From assembly GCA_937934655.1 (NCBI GenBank), contig CALGZB010000070.1, forward strand, positions 1 to 64,000: DNA of 64,000 bases, given 5' to 3'. Shown here one piece after another: positions 19,552 to 27,884 of this stretch. Made by a program: the position numbers and the translations under genes. Each line of letters begins with the position of its first letter. Position 1 is the first letter of the stretch. Source of the stretch: an uncultured Acidimicrobiales bacterium (lineage in GTDB: Bacteria > Actinomycetota > Acidimicrobiia > Acidimicrobiales > SHLQ01). The notes under the pieces were generated by a model. That model was given only the letters and a program-made list of their open reading frames with translations. It was not told the DNA's origin and ran no database searches.

Positions 19552-20190
19552 TTAGCCCCGGACCTTGACCATGGCGGCACGCAGGGTACGACCATTGAGG
19601 CCGTATCCGGCGCGGAGCACCTCGGTCACGATCTGGCCTTCGTCGCCATCGACAGCCGGTTCGGTCATAACCGCTTCGTGCAGGTTTGGATCAAAAGCCT
19701 CCCCGGCAACGCCGAGTCGGGTAAGACCAACCGACACGAGGGTGTCGAGAAGCAGCGTATGAATAGGCACGACATCGGTGGAGCCCTGAGCGAGTGCACC
19801 ATCGCAAGCATCGAGTACCGGCAGGAGTCTTTCGACGGTGCCAGCAGCGGCGAAGGAGGCGAGCTCCTGTTGCCGCTTTTCGGTTTGTTTGCGAAAGTTC
19901 GAGAACTCGGCGGCGACCCGTTGGTACTGGTCGCGTTCGCCGGTGACTCGTTCGAGGTCGGCGATGAGGGTCTCGACGGTGAGCTCGGGAACCGGCTCGC
20001 CATCGAGAATCGCCGCGAGGTCCTCGTCGGTAATCGACTCCGAGCCACCAGCGATATCGGCTTCGGGGTGTGCCCCCATCGCTTCATCGCTGGTGATCGG
20101 ATCAGCCGGAACCGCTGCAGCCTCGGCTGCTGGGTCTTGGGGTGCCTGGTTGGCTGGGTCGCCAGCCGGCACATCGTCGGTGTTGGACAT
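19552..20190 (-). CDS. grpE: Nucleotide exchange factor GrpE
   Basis: 212 residues. An Ala/Pro-rich disordered N-terminus is followed by the long dimerisation helix (LIADLERVTGERDQYQRVAAEFSNFRKQ, written here only in part as YQRVAAEFSNFRKQTEKRQ). The beta-wing domain follows with LLDTLVSVGLTRLGVAGEAFDPNLHEAV compressed around FDPNLHEAV, and the closing VLRAGYGLNGRTLRAAMVKV region. It releases ADP from DnaK. It starts 6 nt after the dnaK stop. Confidence 0.95.
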   Translation of the reverse strand: MSNTDDVPAGDPANQAPQDPAAEAAAVPADPITSDEAMGAHPEADIAGGSESITDEDLAAILDGEPVPELTVETLIADLERVTGERDQYQRVAAEFSNFRKQTEKRQQELASFAAAGTVERLLPVLDACDGALAQGSTDVVPIHTLLLDTLVSVGLTRLGVAGEAFDPNLHEAVMTEPAVDGDEGQIVTEVLRAGYGLNGRTLRAAMVKVRG

Positions 20191-20196
20191 CGAGGA

Positions 20197-22047
20197 TCAG
20201 GCCTCGTCCGATTCGGCATCGTCTTCGTCTTCGACGATTTCGGCGTCGACTACTTCGTCGTCGTCAGGAGCTTCGGCATCATCGGTTGGTGCCGATGCGG
20301 CGGCTTCTTGCGATGCCGCTTCGTACAGCTTGGCGCTGACGGCCTGGACCTTTTCGGACACCGATTCGGTGTTGGTCTTAATGGCTTCGATGTCTTCGCC
20401 GCCAATGGCATTCTTGAGGCCAGCAAGGGCGTCTTCGATACCTGAAGTCTCGTCGGCGTCGAGCTTGTCGCCCTGGTCCTTGAGAAGTTTCTCGGTGGAG
20501 TAGACGAGCGTGTCGGCACCGTTACGCACCTCGGCTTCGTCACGACGCTTCTTGTCTTCCTCGGCGTGAGCTTCGGCGTCCTTCACCATCTGGTCGATGG
20601 AGTCTTTATCCATCGACGACTGACCGGTGATGGTCATCGACTGCTCTTTGTTGGTTGCCCGGTCCTTGGCCGACACATGCACGATGCCGTTGGCATCGAT
20701 GTCGAAGGTGACCTCAATCTGGGGCATGCCACGCTGAGCTGGTGGAAGGTCGACCAGCTGGAATTTGCCGAGGGTCTTGTTGTACTGCGACATCTCGCGT
20801 TCGCCCTGGAGCACGTGGATCTCTACCGACGGCTGGTTGTCTTCAGCCGTGGTGAAGGTCTCGGTGCGTCGGGTGGGGATCGTGGTGTTGCGTTCGATGA
20901 GCTTGGTCATGACGCCGCCCTTGGTTTCGATACCAAGCGACAATGGCGTGACATCGAGAAGGAGGACGTCTTTGACATCTCCCTTGAGTACGCCAGCCTG
21001 AACCGATGCGCCGATGGCCACGACTTCGTCGGGGTTCACGGTCTTGTTGGGCTCTTTGCCGGTCATCTCGAGGACGAGTTCGGTTACCGCAGGCATGCGA
21101 GTGGAGCCACCGACGAGGATGACGTGGTCAAGCTCGCCCTTGGTGAGTCCGGCATCCTTGATGGCCTGCTCGAATGGCGTCTTGCAACGCTTGAGAAGCT
21201 CGGAGGTGAGTTCCTCAAACTTTGCGCGAGTGAGGTTGTAGTCAAGGTGAAGCGGACCAGCGTCGGTCGCGGTGATGAACGGAAGGTTCACCTGCGTTGC
21301 CTGGGTCTGCGACAGCTCGATCTTTGCCTTCTCGGCAGCTTCCTTGAGACGCTGCACGGCCATGTTGTCGGCCTTGAGGTCGACACCGTGGTCGCCCTTG
21401 AAGGACTCGGCGAGCCAGTCGATGACCGCATCGTCCCAGTCGTCGCCGCCAAGGCTGGTATCGCCATGGGTGCTCTTTACTTCGAACACGCCGTCGCCGA
21501 TTTCGAGAACCGAGACGTCGAAGGTTCCGCCACCGAGGTCGAAGACGAGGATCGTCTGATCGGCGCCGTCGTTCTCGAGGCCGTAAGCCAATGCGGCTGC
21601 GGTGGGCTCGTTGATGATGCGCAGTACTTCGAGGCCAGCGACGGTGCCAGCTTCCTGAGTGGCGGTGCGCTGAGCATCGTCGAAGTAGGCGGGAACGGTG
21701 ATGACCGCCTGGGTGACGGTGTCGCCCAAGTAAGCCTCGGCGTCACGCTTGAGCTTCATCAGCGTACGAGCGCTGATCTCTTGGGAGTTGTAGGCCTTGC
21801 CATCGATATCGATGGACCAGTTGGTTCCCATGTGGCGCTTGACCGACCGAATGGTGCGGTCGGGGTTGGTGATGGCTTGACGTTTGGCGACTTCGCCAAC
21901 GAGAACTTCGCCGTCTTTGGAGAAGGCGACTACCGACGGGGTAGTGCGTGATCCTTCTGAGTTGGGGATGACGACTGGTTCGCCACCCTGAAGTACCGAT
22001 ACCACCGAGTTGGTGGTTCCAAGGTCGATTCCTACAGCCTTGCTCAT
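20197..22047 (-). CDS. dnaK: Chaperone DnaK (Hsp70)
   Basis: 616 residues. The ATPase domain opens with [14 protein letters not shown] and has [45 protein letters not shown] and [12 protein letters not shown]. The substrate domain contains [14 protein letters not shown] and [14 protein letters not shown]. The C-terminus is acidic and ends in DDAESDEA. It is first of four genes (dnaK-grpE-dnaJ-hspR). The 275-bp divergent region upstream carries a candidate HspR site at 22191-22211. Confidence 0.97.
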   Translation of the reverse strand: MSKAVGIDLGTTNSVVSVLQGGEPVVIPNSEGSRTTPSVVAFSKDGEVLVGEVAKRQAITNPDRTIRSVKRHMGTNWSIDIDGKAYNSQEISARTLMKLKRDAEAYLGDTVTQAVITVPAYFDDAQRTATQEAGTVAGLEVLRIINEPTAAALAYGLENDGADQTILVFDLGGGTFDVSVLEIGDGVFEVKSTHGDTSLGGDDWDDAVIDWLAESFKGDHGVDLKADNMAVQRLKEAAEKAKIELSQTQATQVNLPFITATDAGPLHLDYNLTRAKFEELTSELLKRCKTPFEQAIKDAGLTKGELDHVILVGGSTRMPAVTELVLEMTGKEPNKTVNPDEVVAIGASVQAGVLKGDVKDVLLLDVTPLSLGIETKGGVMTKLIERNTTIPTRRTETFTTAEDNQPSVEIHVLQGEREMSQYNKTLGKFQLVDLPPAQRGMPQIEVTFDIDANGIVHVSAKDRATNKEQSMTITGQSSMDKDSIDQMVKDAEAHAEEDKKRRDEAEVRNGADTLVYSTEKLLKDQGDKLDADETSGIEDALAGLKNAIGGEDIEAIKTNTESVSEKVQAVSAKLYEAASQEAAASAPTDDAEAPDDDEVVDAEIVEDEDDAESDEA

Positions 22048-22190
22048 AGGTGTTGCTCCTTCTGCAATCCGCCAAAGGCGGAGTTTTGAGATTGATATTC
22101 GGGGGAAAGAATGGTTTGGGGGTGTTGTTTCTTGATTGTAGCCCAGCTATTCGCTGAATTTACCGTCATGTGACGACTGTTATAAACAAA

Positions 22191-22211
22191 GTTGAGTCGA
22201 CCATTGTCAGG
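22191..22211 (-). promoter_or_regulatory. Candidate degenerate HAIR (HspR) operator upstream of dnaK
   Basis: GTTGAGT-N7-TGTCAGG matches the HAIR consensus CTTGAGT-N7-ACTCAAG at 10 of 14 positions with the exact 7-nt spacing. It lies about 145 bp upstream of the dnaK start and next to TATAAC on the minus strand, a possible -10. The left half-site is good and the right is weak. Expected because hspR closes this operon, but not proven. Confidence 0.35.
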
Positions 22212-22322
22212 TTTAACCACAATAGTATTGGTAGTATTCCTTCTTCCCATTCGAACTGCAAAGAAATCTCTGGCCGCTCGGGAACGCTAGGAATTGTCAC
22301 CACGATCTGAAACACTCCTTTC

Positions 22323-23351
22323 ATGGATCCAACATTCGACGCTGAAGCCAAAGAAGAGGCGCTGCGCGAAGAATCAGAATCGTGGGACACCACCGCACCC
22401 GTCGAAGCCCGAGACGGCGACATCCCAACCGTCGATGTCGGGCCGTACTTCGAGTCGGGCACCGCTACCGACCTACAGGCCGCCGCAGATGCGCTGCGGC
22501 ATGCATCAGAAACCGTTGGCTTTCATCAGCTGGTCGGCCACGGCGTTTCCCAAGCCGCCATCGACGCGATCTTTCACCAAACCCGCCGATTTCATGCGCT
22601 GCCGCTCGCGCTGAAATCAACCATTCGCATGGACCGCGACGACTGGCCGCTCAAGGGCTGCGGCTACCTCCCGGTCGGCGAGCGCAAGCTCCCTCGCCGC
22701 GAAAAAGGGAACGCCAACGAAGCCTTCATCGTCAAAGCCGACCGCGACATCGAGTCCGAGCACAACCAGTGGCTCGCCGATGATGACCTCCCCGGCTTTC
22801 GTGCCGGAGTCGAAGAGTTTGGCACCATCATCACCGCCCTAGCGCTGCGAATCCTGCCCATCTACGCCGCTGCGCTCGACCTGCCCGCCGACTTCTTCGA
22901 AGCTGGCTTCCGCCATCCGTTCTCCCGGCTCCGCCTCTCGCATTATCCGCCGGCCGAACCTCGAACCGGCGACGATGCGTACGGCATCGCCCCGCACGTT
23001 GACACGACGTTCTTTACGTTGCTCCTCCAAGACGGCCCTGGTCTCACCATCTATAGCCACGAGCGCGATCGTTGGGTGTCGGTTCCGGTTGTCGACGGTG
23101 CGTTCGTTGTGAACTCCGGCGAATTGCTCCGGCAGTGGAGCAATGACCGCTTCCTCAGCACTCGCCACTATGCCCATAACACCAGTGCCCATAACACCAG
23201 TGCTCGCGACCGCTATTCAATCCCGTTCTTCTTCAACGCAACGTCGGACTACCCCATGGAATGTCTGCCCACCTGCCACGGCCCTGACAACCCGGCGAAA
23301 TACCCAACGATCAGCTACAACCAAAGCCAAGGCGTCATTCAGGGCGAATAG
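22323..23351 (+). CDS. 2-oxoglutarate/Fe(II) oxygenase, isopenicillin N synthase-like
   Basis: 342 residues. The N-terminal DIOX_N region (IPTVDVGPYF, ETVGFHQLVGHGVS) and the C-terminal double-stranded beta-helix are both present. Iron ligands are H and D in APHVDTTFFTLL and the distal His in STRHYAHNT; 2OG-binding Arg/Ser are in RDRYSIPFFF. The substrate is unknown; the family covers small-molecule hydroxylation and ring closure. A 15-bp perfect tandem duplication (23171-23200) adds five residues (AHNTS twice) right after the distal His, where relatives have a single NTS. The gene is divergent from dnaK and convergent with the membrane protein downstream. Confidence 0.85.
   Translation: MDPTFDAEAKEEALREESESWDTTAPVEARDGDIPTVDVGPYFESGTATDLQAAADALRHASETVGFHQLVGHGVSQAAIDAIFHQTRRFHALPLALKSTIRMDRDDWPLKGCGYLPVGERKLPRREKGNANEAFIVKADRDIESEHNQWLADDDLPGFRAGVEEFGTIITALALRILPIYAAALDLPADFFEAGFRHPFSRLRLSHYPPAEPRTGDDAYGIAPHVDTTFFTLLLQDGPGLTIYSHERDRWVSVPVVDGAFVVNSGELLRQWSNDRFLSTRHYAHNTSAHNTSARDRYSIPFFFNATSDYPMECLPTCHGPDNPAKYPTISYNQSQGVIQGE
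23171..23200 (+). repeat. 15-bp perfect tandem duplication inside the oxygenase gene
   Basis: TGCCCATAACACCAG occurs twice head to tail (23171-23185 and 23186-23200), in frame, duplicating five residues next to the third iron ligand. Perfect identity indicates a recent event. Confidence 0.95.
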
Positions 23352-23366
23352 CCGACCATCTGGTTC

Positions 23367-24848
23367 TCAGAAACAGATCAGGATGATGTTTCGTTTGTTC
23401 ATCACCAATGGCATCCGACGCTCATTCACGACGGTTTCCTCTTGGCAGCGATGCTTGAGATCCCGGTAACCGGGAGCGCGTACGTTGCTGAGTGAAGTCT
23501 CGTAACGCAGGTACCAGTAGCTCGACCAATCAGCCCAAAACAGGCTTCGCACCGCGCCAATGGTGTGACGGTGATAATCACGCTGCTGCTGCACTTCGCT
23601 CCACCCGATAACCACCGGCTTCTCAGGGTCCTGCATCGACAACACTCGTTGCTCGATATGGGCGGCGGCGAGTTTGTCGGTCTGACGAAGACCGTCGAGA
23701 CCCTCGTTTTGTTTCAGCGTGCTGTAGCCAAACTGCAGCACCAGCAGGGCAACGACGGCCACCACGCCCATGTTGATCTTGTCCCAGCGTTCGTCGCCCG
23801 CCGTCTTCTCCCACAACGCAGCGATCGCAAAGGAAAACAATAGGGGGATGAACCAGAACGACCGCAACGGTTGATCATCGAAGCTGACCGGGATGGTGAG
23901 TAACTGCAGCATGCACAGACTGAAGGTGATTCCAAAGAAACCGAGCGCCACCTTCTCGTATCTATTAGTGCGGTTTGAGGCGATCAGATAGACGAGCGAA
24001 CCAACAGACAAGACCACCACAAGTGTTTGTTGACGGCCAGGAATGAATCGGAAGTCGTTCACGAGGCGTTCAAAATTGGAGAATCGATCGCCAAATACGT
24101 CGATCATCTCGGAGGGTTCCCGAGACGAGAAGTGCCCTCGTGGCTCGACCCAAATGGCCACCAACTTGCCCAACGCCGTGTAGATCGCGAACCCGACTCC
24201 GAGGCCGCCGCCGGTTGCCAGAACAGCTTTGGCAAAGCCGACCCAAGACGTTGCGAACCGCGCCTGGTGGTAAACGAGAAGCGCCACTGCCAAGAACAAG
24301 ATGTAGAGACCGCTCTGGTACGAACCGGCGACGATGGTCGTAGCTATCGCCGAGGAACCAAACAGAAACCCGAGCCGCGGCGCCCCCTTGTTTACCCACA
24401 ACAAGGCTGCGCATACGAAAAACACAATGGCCAAACTGAACTGGATCAGCGTGAAGTGCAGAAGGATATAGAGAACCGGGTACAGCGAGAAATAGGCAAC
24501 GAGGAGATAGCTACGAGCGGCCTGGTGAATATTGAGCAGGCGCATCGCGCTGAAACCGAAGACCACCATTCCTGCAACGGCAAAGAAGTAGCCGTACGAC
24601 AAGGTCTGTTCACTTGTGTCGGCCACAAACCCGAGCACCAGGTTGAACAGATAGATGATGTAGCGGTTCCATCCGAGGAAGACATCGGCGATGTACTTCG
24701 GCGTGCCCTCGTTGGCGAGAACAAGCGGCGCATCATCGATGGAGAAGTGGCGATATGTCGGAAAGCGGATGATGACGAGCAACAGCCACAGAACTGCCAT
24801 CCGCACAAGACTCTGCCGATGAGCAGGGTCTTTGAGACTACTTCTCAA
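23367..24848 (-). CDS. Multi-pass membrane protein, GtrII-like glucosyltransferase
   Basis: 493 residues with about ten hydrophobic segments. An SIDDAPLVLANEG loop follows the first membrane helix, as in the acidic first loop of GT-C fold enzymes. Size and pattern resemble the GtrII (Glucos_trans_II) family, which transfers glucose from a polyprenyl carrier outside the membrane. This is a resemblance by eye, not a motif-level proof. The C-terminal 110 residues are soluble. Its start overlaps the end of the upstream methyltransferase by 11 bp, so the two probably work together on a glycan or lipid. Confidence 0.55.
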   Translation of the reverse strand: MRSSLKDPAHRQSLVRMAVLWLLLVIIRFPTYRHFSIDDAPLVLANEGTPKYIADVFLGWNRYIIYLFNLVLGFVADTSEQTLSYGYFFAVAGMVVFGFSAMRLLNIHQAARSYLLVAYFSLYPVLYILLHFTLIQFSLAIVFFVCAALLWVNKGAPRLGFLFGSSAIATTIVAGSYQSGLYILFLAVALLVYHQARFATSWVGFAKAVLATGGGLGVGFAIYTALGKLVAIWVEPRGHFSSREPSEMIDVFGDRFSNFERLVNDFRFIPGRQQTLVVVLSVGSLVYLIASNRTNRYEKVALGFFGITFSLCMLQLLTIPVSFDDQPLRSFWFIPLLFSFAIAALWEKTAGDERWDKINMGVVAVVALLVLQFGYSTLKQNEGLDGLRQTDKLAAAHIEQRVLSMQDPEKPVVIGWSEVQQQRDYHRHTIGAVRSLFWADWSSYWYLRYETSLSNVRAPGYRDLKHRCQEETVVNERRMPLVMNKRNIILICF

Positions 24849-25575
24849 CGTACACAGCGTATTGCGCCCCGAGTGGCACCCGCTTTAGTAGCCGATCGGC
24901 GACCTTCAAGATCTTGTTGATGGGCGGGATCGCCAAGATGAACTCGATCCGTGGGGTTCGGCCGAACGAGGACGAAACCATCCGCTCGAGTTCTTTCGGT
25001 TTCAACAGAACTGCGTGTTCGTCCAAGATGCAGTCGTTGACGACCTTGAGCGTGAGCGGGTTATAGGGGTTGTGTTCGAAGACGGCGAAAATGCCACCGG
25101 GTTTCAAAACCCGCTTGGCCTGATCGATGAACCGCTGCCACTCGTCGGGGTCAACGTGGTGCATCACACACACGGTAAAGACCACGTCGAATTGTTCGTC
25201 GGGAAACGGGAGCGTCTGGCCCTCATAGAGCACATATTCAACGTCGGGGTGATTCTTGCGCGCCGCCTCGATGGACATTTCCGAGACATCGATGCCGACA
25301 ATAGAACCGAAGTCGTTTTCGAACAGTCCTTCGAAGATTCCGATACCGCAGCCGAGATCAAGAACATCGAGTTCGTTCGTTGGCCCGAGAGTTTCGGTGA
25401 GGTAGTCCCGGAAGTACTCGGCCTTGCTACGGGTGAAGAAATCGGCCTTCAAGCCGCTGAAGGCAACAGAGCTATCGACGTCGGCGGTGTAGTTCGCGCT
25501 GCGGTCGTCGAAGACTTGCTTGAGTGACTTCGCAAGAGGTTTCTTCGTCATTTTGCTCCGCCGGGCTGTAGTCAT
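24838..25575 (-). CDS. Class I SAM-dependent methyltransferase
   Basis: 245 residues. SAM-binding motif I is DVLDLGCGIGIFEG, followed by the acidic IVGIDVSEMSIEAA, FDVVFTVCVMHHV (motif II region) and LKPGGIFAVFEHNP (motif III). An ATG eight codons in (25551) has a better purine-rich upstream stretch (GGCGGAG) and may be the real start. It overlaps the GtrII-like gene, suggesting a glycan- or polyprenyl-linked substrate; the actual acceptor is unknown. Confidence 0.85.
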   Translation of the reverse strand: MTTARRSKMTKKPLAKSLKQVFDDRSANYTADVDSSVAFSGLKADFFTRSKAEYFRDYLTETLGPTNELDVLDLGCGIGIFEGLFENDFGSIVGIDVSEMSIEAARKNHPDVEYVLYEGQTLPFPDEQFDVVFTVCVMHHVDPDEWQRFIDQAKRVLKPGGIFAVFEHNPYNPLTLKVVNDCILDEHAVLLKPKELERMVSSSFGRTPRIEFILAIPPINKILKVADRLLKRVPLGAQYAVYVEK

Positions 25576-25665
25576 CGGGACGGATAACTGAAATTCGACT
25601 CTATCAGCGGGGCTAGCCGGTTACATCTCTACCTGCACATACACCAGATCGGGCTACGCTTTGCC

Positions 25666-26850
25666 GTGCCTGTGAACCCGAGCGGATTCGACGCCGACGT
25701 GATCGTGGTCGGTCTTGGAGCAATGGGTGCAGCTGTCACGTACCAAGCACAATCGATGGGGCTCGAGGTCCTCGGCATCGACCGCCACGAGCCGCCGCAC
25801 GAGTTTGGGTCGTCGCACGCCGAAACGCGAATCTCTCGCCTCGCCGTCGGTGAAGGTCCGCAATACATCCCCTTTGTCGCGCGTGCGCACGAGCTCTGGC
25901 ACACGATTGGCGACGCTGTCGGTGAGACCCTGTTTCACCAGAGCGGCGGATACGTCATCACCAATACCGACGGCGGCAACGACGATCGCTGGCACGACTT
26001 TGTTACCGCAACCGACAACGTGGCTCAGCTTGCAGGGATCCCGTACACAACTCTCACCGCAGCCGAGGTTCGGGCGGCTCACCCAAATCTCAAACTCACC
26101 AACGACATGCGAGCCGGCCATGAGCCCACCGGCGGCGTCATCATGTGCGAGCGCGCTGTCGAAGCGCAGCTCAGGTTGGCCCGACAAAACGGCGCCCGCA
26201 TTCGTGTCAACGAAACGGTCGCCGCGGTTACCCCCGATGACCAGGGCGTTGTGGTCGAAACCGATCAGGGGTCATACCGGGCTCGCGATGTGGTCCTCGC
26301 GACGGGAGCTTGGATGCACGATCTGGCCAGCGCTCATCACAGCAACCAACTCAGCATCACGCGACAGGCGGTGTTCTGGTTCGAAGCCGAAGACCTCGAT
26401 GCGTTCCGTGTCGACCGAATGCCCTTTGTGATCTGGACCGGAGACACCATCGACGACTACGTCGGGTTGTTTCCGGTGCCCCCGGGCGCAACCAATGGCG
26501 TAAAGATCCTTGGTGAACAATTCAGCGAAACCACCTCGCCGAGCGAGGTAAACCGGACGATCTCCGACGCCGAAGTCGCCGAGTTCTACGAGACCCACGT
26601 GGCTCCGCAGATTGATGGCGTTACATCTCGCTGTATCAAGCGGGCGGTCTGCCTCTATACCAATACGCTCGATGATCACTTCCTCATCGAACCCGACCCA
26701 CGATCCAACCGCATCACCGTCATGTCGCCGTGCAGCGGGCACGGGTTCAAGCACTCCCCCGCTTTAGGCGAGGCCGTGGCACAACGAATCGCCACCGGCG
26801 CAAGCGATCTCGACCTCTCACCTTTCGGGTGGGGCGACACACCAGCTTGA
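25666..26850 (+). CDS. Sarcosine oxidase/N-methyltryptophan oxidase-type FAD amine oxidase
   Basis: A 394-residue flavoenzyme of the MSOX/MTOX family. The dinucleotide motif is VVGLGAMGAAVTYQA, followed by GIDRHEPPHEFGSSH and DVVLATGAWMHDL. The covalent-FAD cysteine sits in AVCLYTNTLDDHFLI, and SPCSGHGFKHSPALGE closes the FAD site. It oxidises a secondary amine, releasing formaldehyde and H2O2. The start is GTG at 25666, or GTG at 25672. The PhzF gene follows 53 bp downstream on the same strand. Confidence 0.88.
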   Translation: MPVNPSGFDADVIVVGLGAMGAAVTYQAQSMGLEVLGIDRHEPPHEFGSSHAETRISRLAVGEGPQYIPFVARAHELWHTIGDAVGETLFHQSGGYVITNTDGGNDDRWHDFVTATDNVAQLAGIPYTTLTAAEVRAAHPNLKLTNDMRAGHEPTGGVIMCERAVEAQLRLARQNGARIRVNETVAAVTPDDQGVVVETDQGSYRARDVVLATGAWMHDLASAHHSNQLSITRQAVFWFEAEDLDAFRVDRMPFVIWTGDTIDDYVGLFPVPPGATNGVKILGEQFSETTSPSEVNRTISDAEVAEFYETHVAPQIDGVTSRCIKRAVCLYTNTLDDHFLIEPDPRSNRITVMSPCSGHGFKHSPALGEAVAQRIATGASDLDLSPFGWGDTPA

Positions 26851-26857
26851 GACAAAC

Positions 26858-26904
26858 GCCGGAGGCGTGGAGCCGGAGGCGCAACAATAAGGAAGAATAA
26901 GGAA
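26858..26904 (+). repeat. Short direct repeats before the phzF-like gene
   Basis: GCCGGAGGCG occurs at 26858-26867 and 26872-26881. AATAAGGAA occurs at 26886-26894 and 26896-26904. The second AATAAGGAA supplies the Shine-Dalgarno and the A of the ATG, so the ribosome site is present twice. Confidence 0.6.
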
Positions 26905-27776
26905 TGCCCAACTTCAAACAGGTTGATGTGTTCACCGACGTTGCGTACCTGGGCAACCCGGTTGCCGTGGTGCTCGATGGGTCAGGTATCGACGACGAGG
27001 CGCTTCAACGGTTCGCTCACTGGACCAACCTGAGCGAGACCACGTTCCTGCTCCCTCCAACCGATCCGGCTGCCGATTACCGAGTCCGGATTTTCACCAC
27101 CGATACCGAGCTGCCGTTTGCCGGCCACCCAACCATCGGCACATGCCATGCATGGCTCGAAGCCGGTGGGCAGCCGAAGACCCCAGGCGTTGTGATCCAG
27201 GAGTGTCCGGCCGGTCTCATTACCCTTCGCCAAAGCGCCCTTCGCAAAAACAGTGTCGGCCGCCTGGCGTTTGCCGCACCGCCGCTGACCCGCGGCGGGC
27301 CAGTCGACGAAGCAGACCTCGAAATGACGTGTCGAGTTCTTGGGATCGACCGAAGCGAAATCATCGACGCGCAATGGGCCGACAATGGCCCCGGATGGCT
27401 AGCGGTAATGCTCGCTGACGCCGACGCGGTCTTGGCTCTTGAGCCCGACTTCGGCGCGGCCGAAAGCTACGACATCGGGGTAGTTGGCGGTGCTCCGCTG
27501 GGTGTTGTTGGCGCGGCGCCAGGCGGTAGCGCCGATGTGGAGGTACGGGCGTTCTTTCGGTCGAGCGGCCAAGCGGCCGAAGACCCGGTAACTGGAAGCC
27601 TCAACGCAGCACTCGCCCAATGGTTGTTGGGCAACGGAACGCTCACCGCCCCCTACATCGCCTCGCAAGGTACCGCTCTCGGCAGAGCCGGACGCGTCTA
27701 CATCGACCAAGCGGACGGAGAGATCTGGGTAGGCGGCGATGCCGTCACCTGCATCAACGGCACCGTCGACCTCTAA
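26904..27776 (+). CDS. PhzF-family isomerase/epimerase
   Basis: 290 residues in two similar lobes. The N-terminus FKQVDVFTDVAYLGNPVAVV, the catalytic glutamate in NLSETTFLLPP, TELPFAGHPTIGT and the C-lobe AEDPVTGSLNAALAQ are PhzF hallmarks. The family includes trans-2,3-dihydro-3-hydroxyanthranilate isomerase, but most members have unknown substrates and no phenazine genes are nearby. It probably forms a two-gene unit with the amine oxidase. Confidence 0.88.
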   Translation: MPNFKQVDVFTDVAYLGNPVAVVLDGSGIDDEALQRFAHWTNLSETTFLLPPTDPAADYRVRIFTTDTELPFAGHPTIGTCHAWLEAGGQPKTPGVVIQECPAGLITLRQSALRKNSVGRLAFAAPPLTRGGPVDEADLEMTCRVLGIDRSEIIDAQWADNGPGWLAVMLADADAVLALEPDFGAAESYDIGVVGGAPLGVVGAAPGGSADVEVRAFFRSSGQAAEDPVTGSLNAALAQWLLGNGTLTAPYIASQGTALGRAGRVYIDQADGEIWVGGDAVTCINGTVDL

Positions 27777-27796
27777 CCAAACACCCAGCCCATCCC

Positions 27797-27846
27797 GGTG
27801 CCTGGCACCGAAACGGGGTTTTGGTGCCAGGTGGACGCGTCCGCGG
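27797..27846. repeat. Dispersed palindromic element, copy 2
   Basis: Copy 2 in the opposite orientation to that at 1966-2015. CCTGGCACCGAAAC (27801-27814) pairs with GTTTTGGTGCCAGG (27818-27831) as a 14-bp stem with one G-T wobble, followed by GGACGCGTCC (27833-27842). The sequence 27815-27846 is identical to the reverse complement of 1966-1997. It lies between the convergent phzF-like gene and gpmI. Confidence 0.8.
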
Positions 27847-27884
27847 GCGCCTCCGGCGGACCAGGTCGCCCGCCTATTGCAGGG

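Noticed and set aside
20566-21951. Long open frame on the + strand opposite dnaK
   Set aside because: Mirror frame of dnaK; composition follows the dnaK codon pattern and no family resemblance is seen.
24027-24920. Open frame on the + strand opposite the GtrII-like membrane gene
   Set aside because: Extremely polar mirror image of a membrane protein, without start signal or domain.
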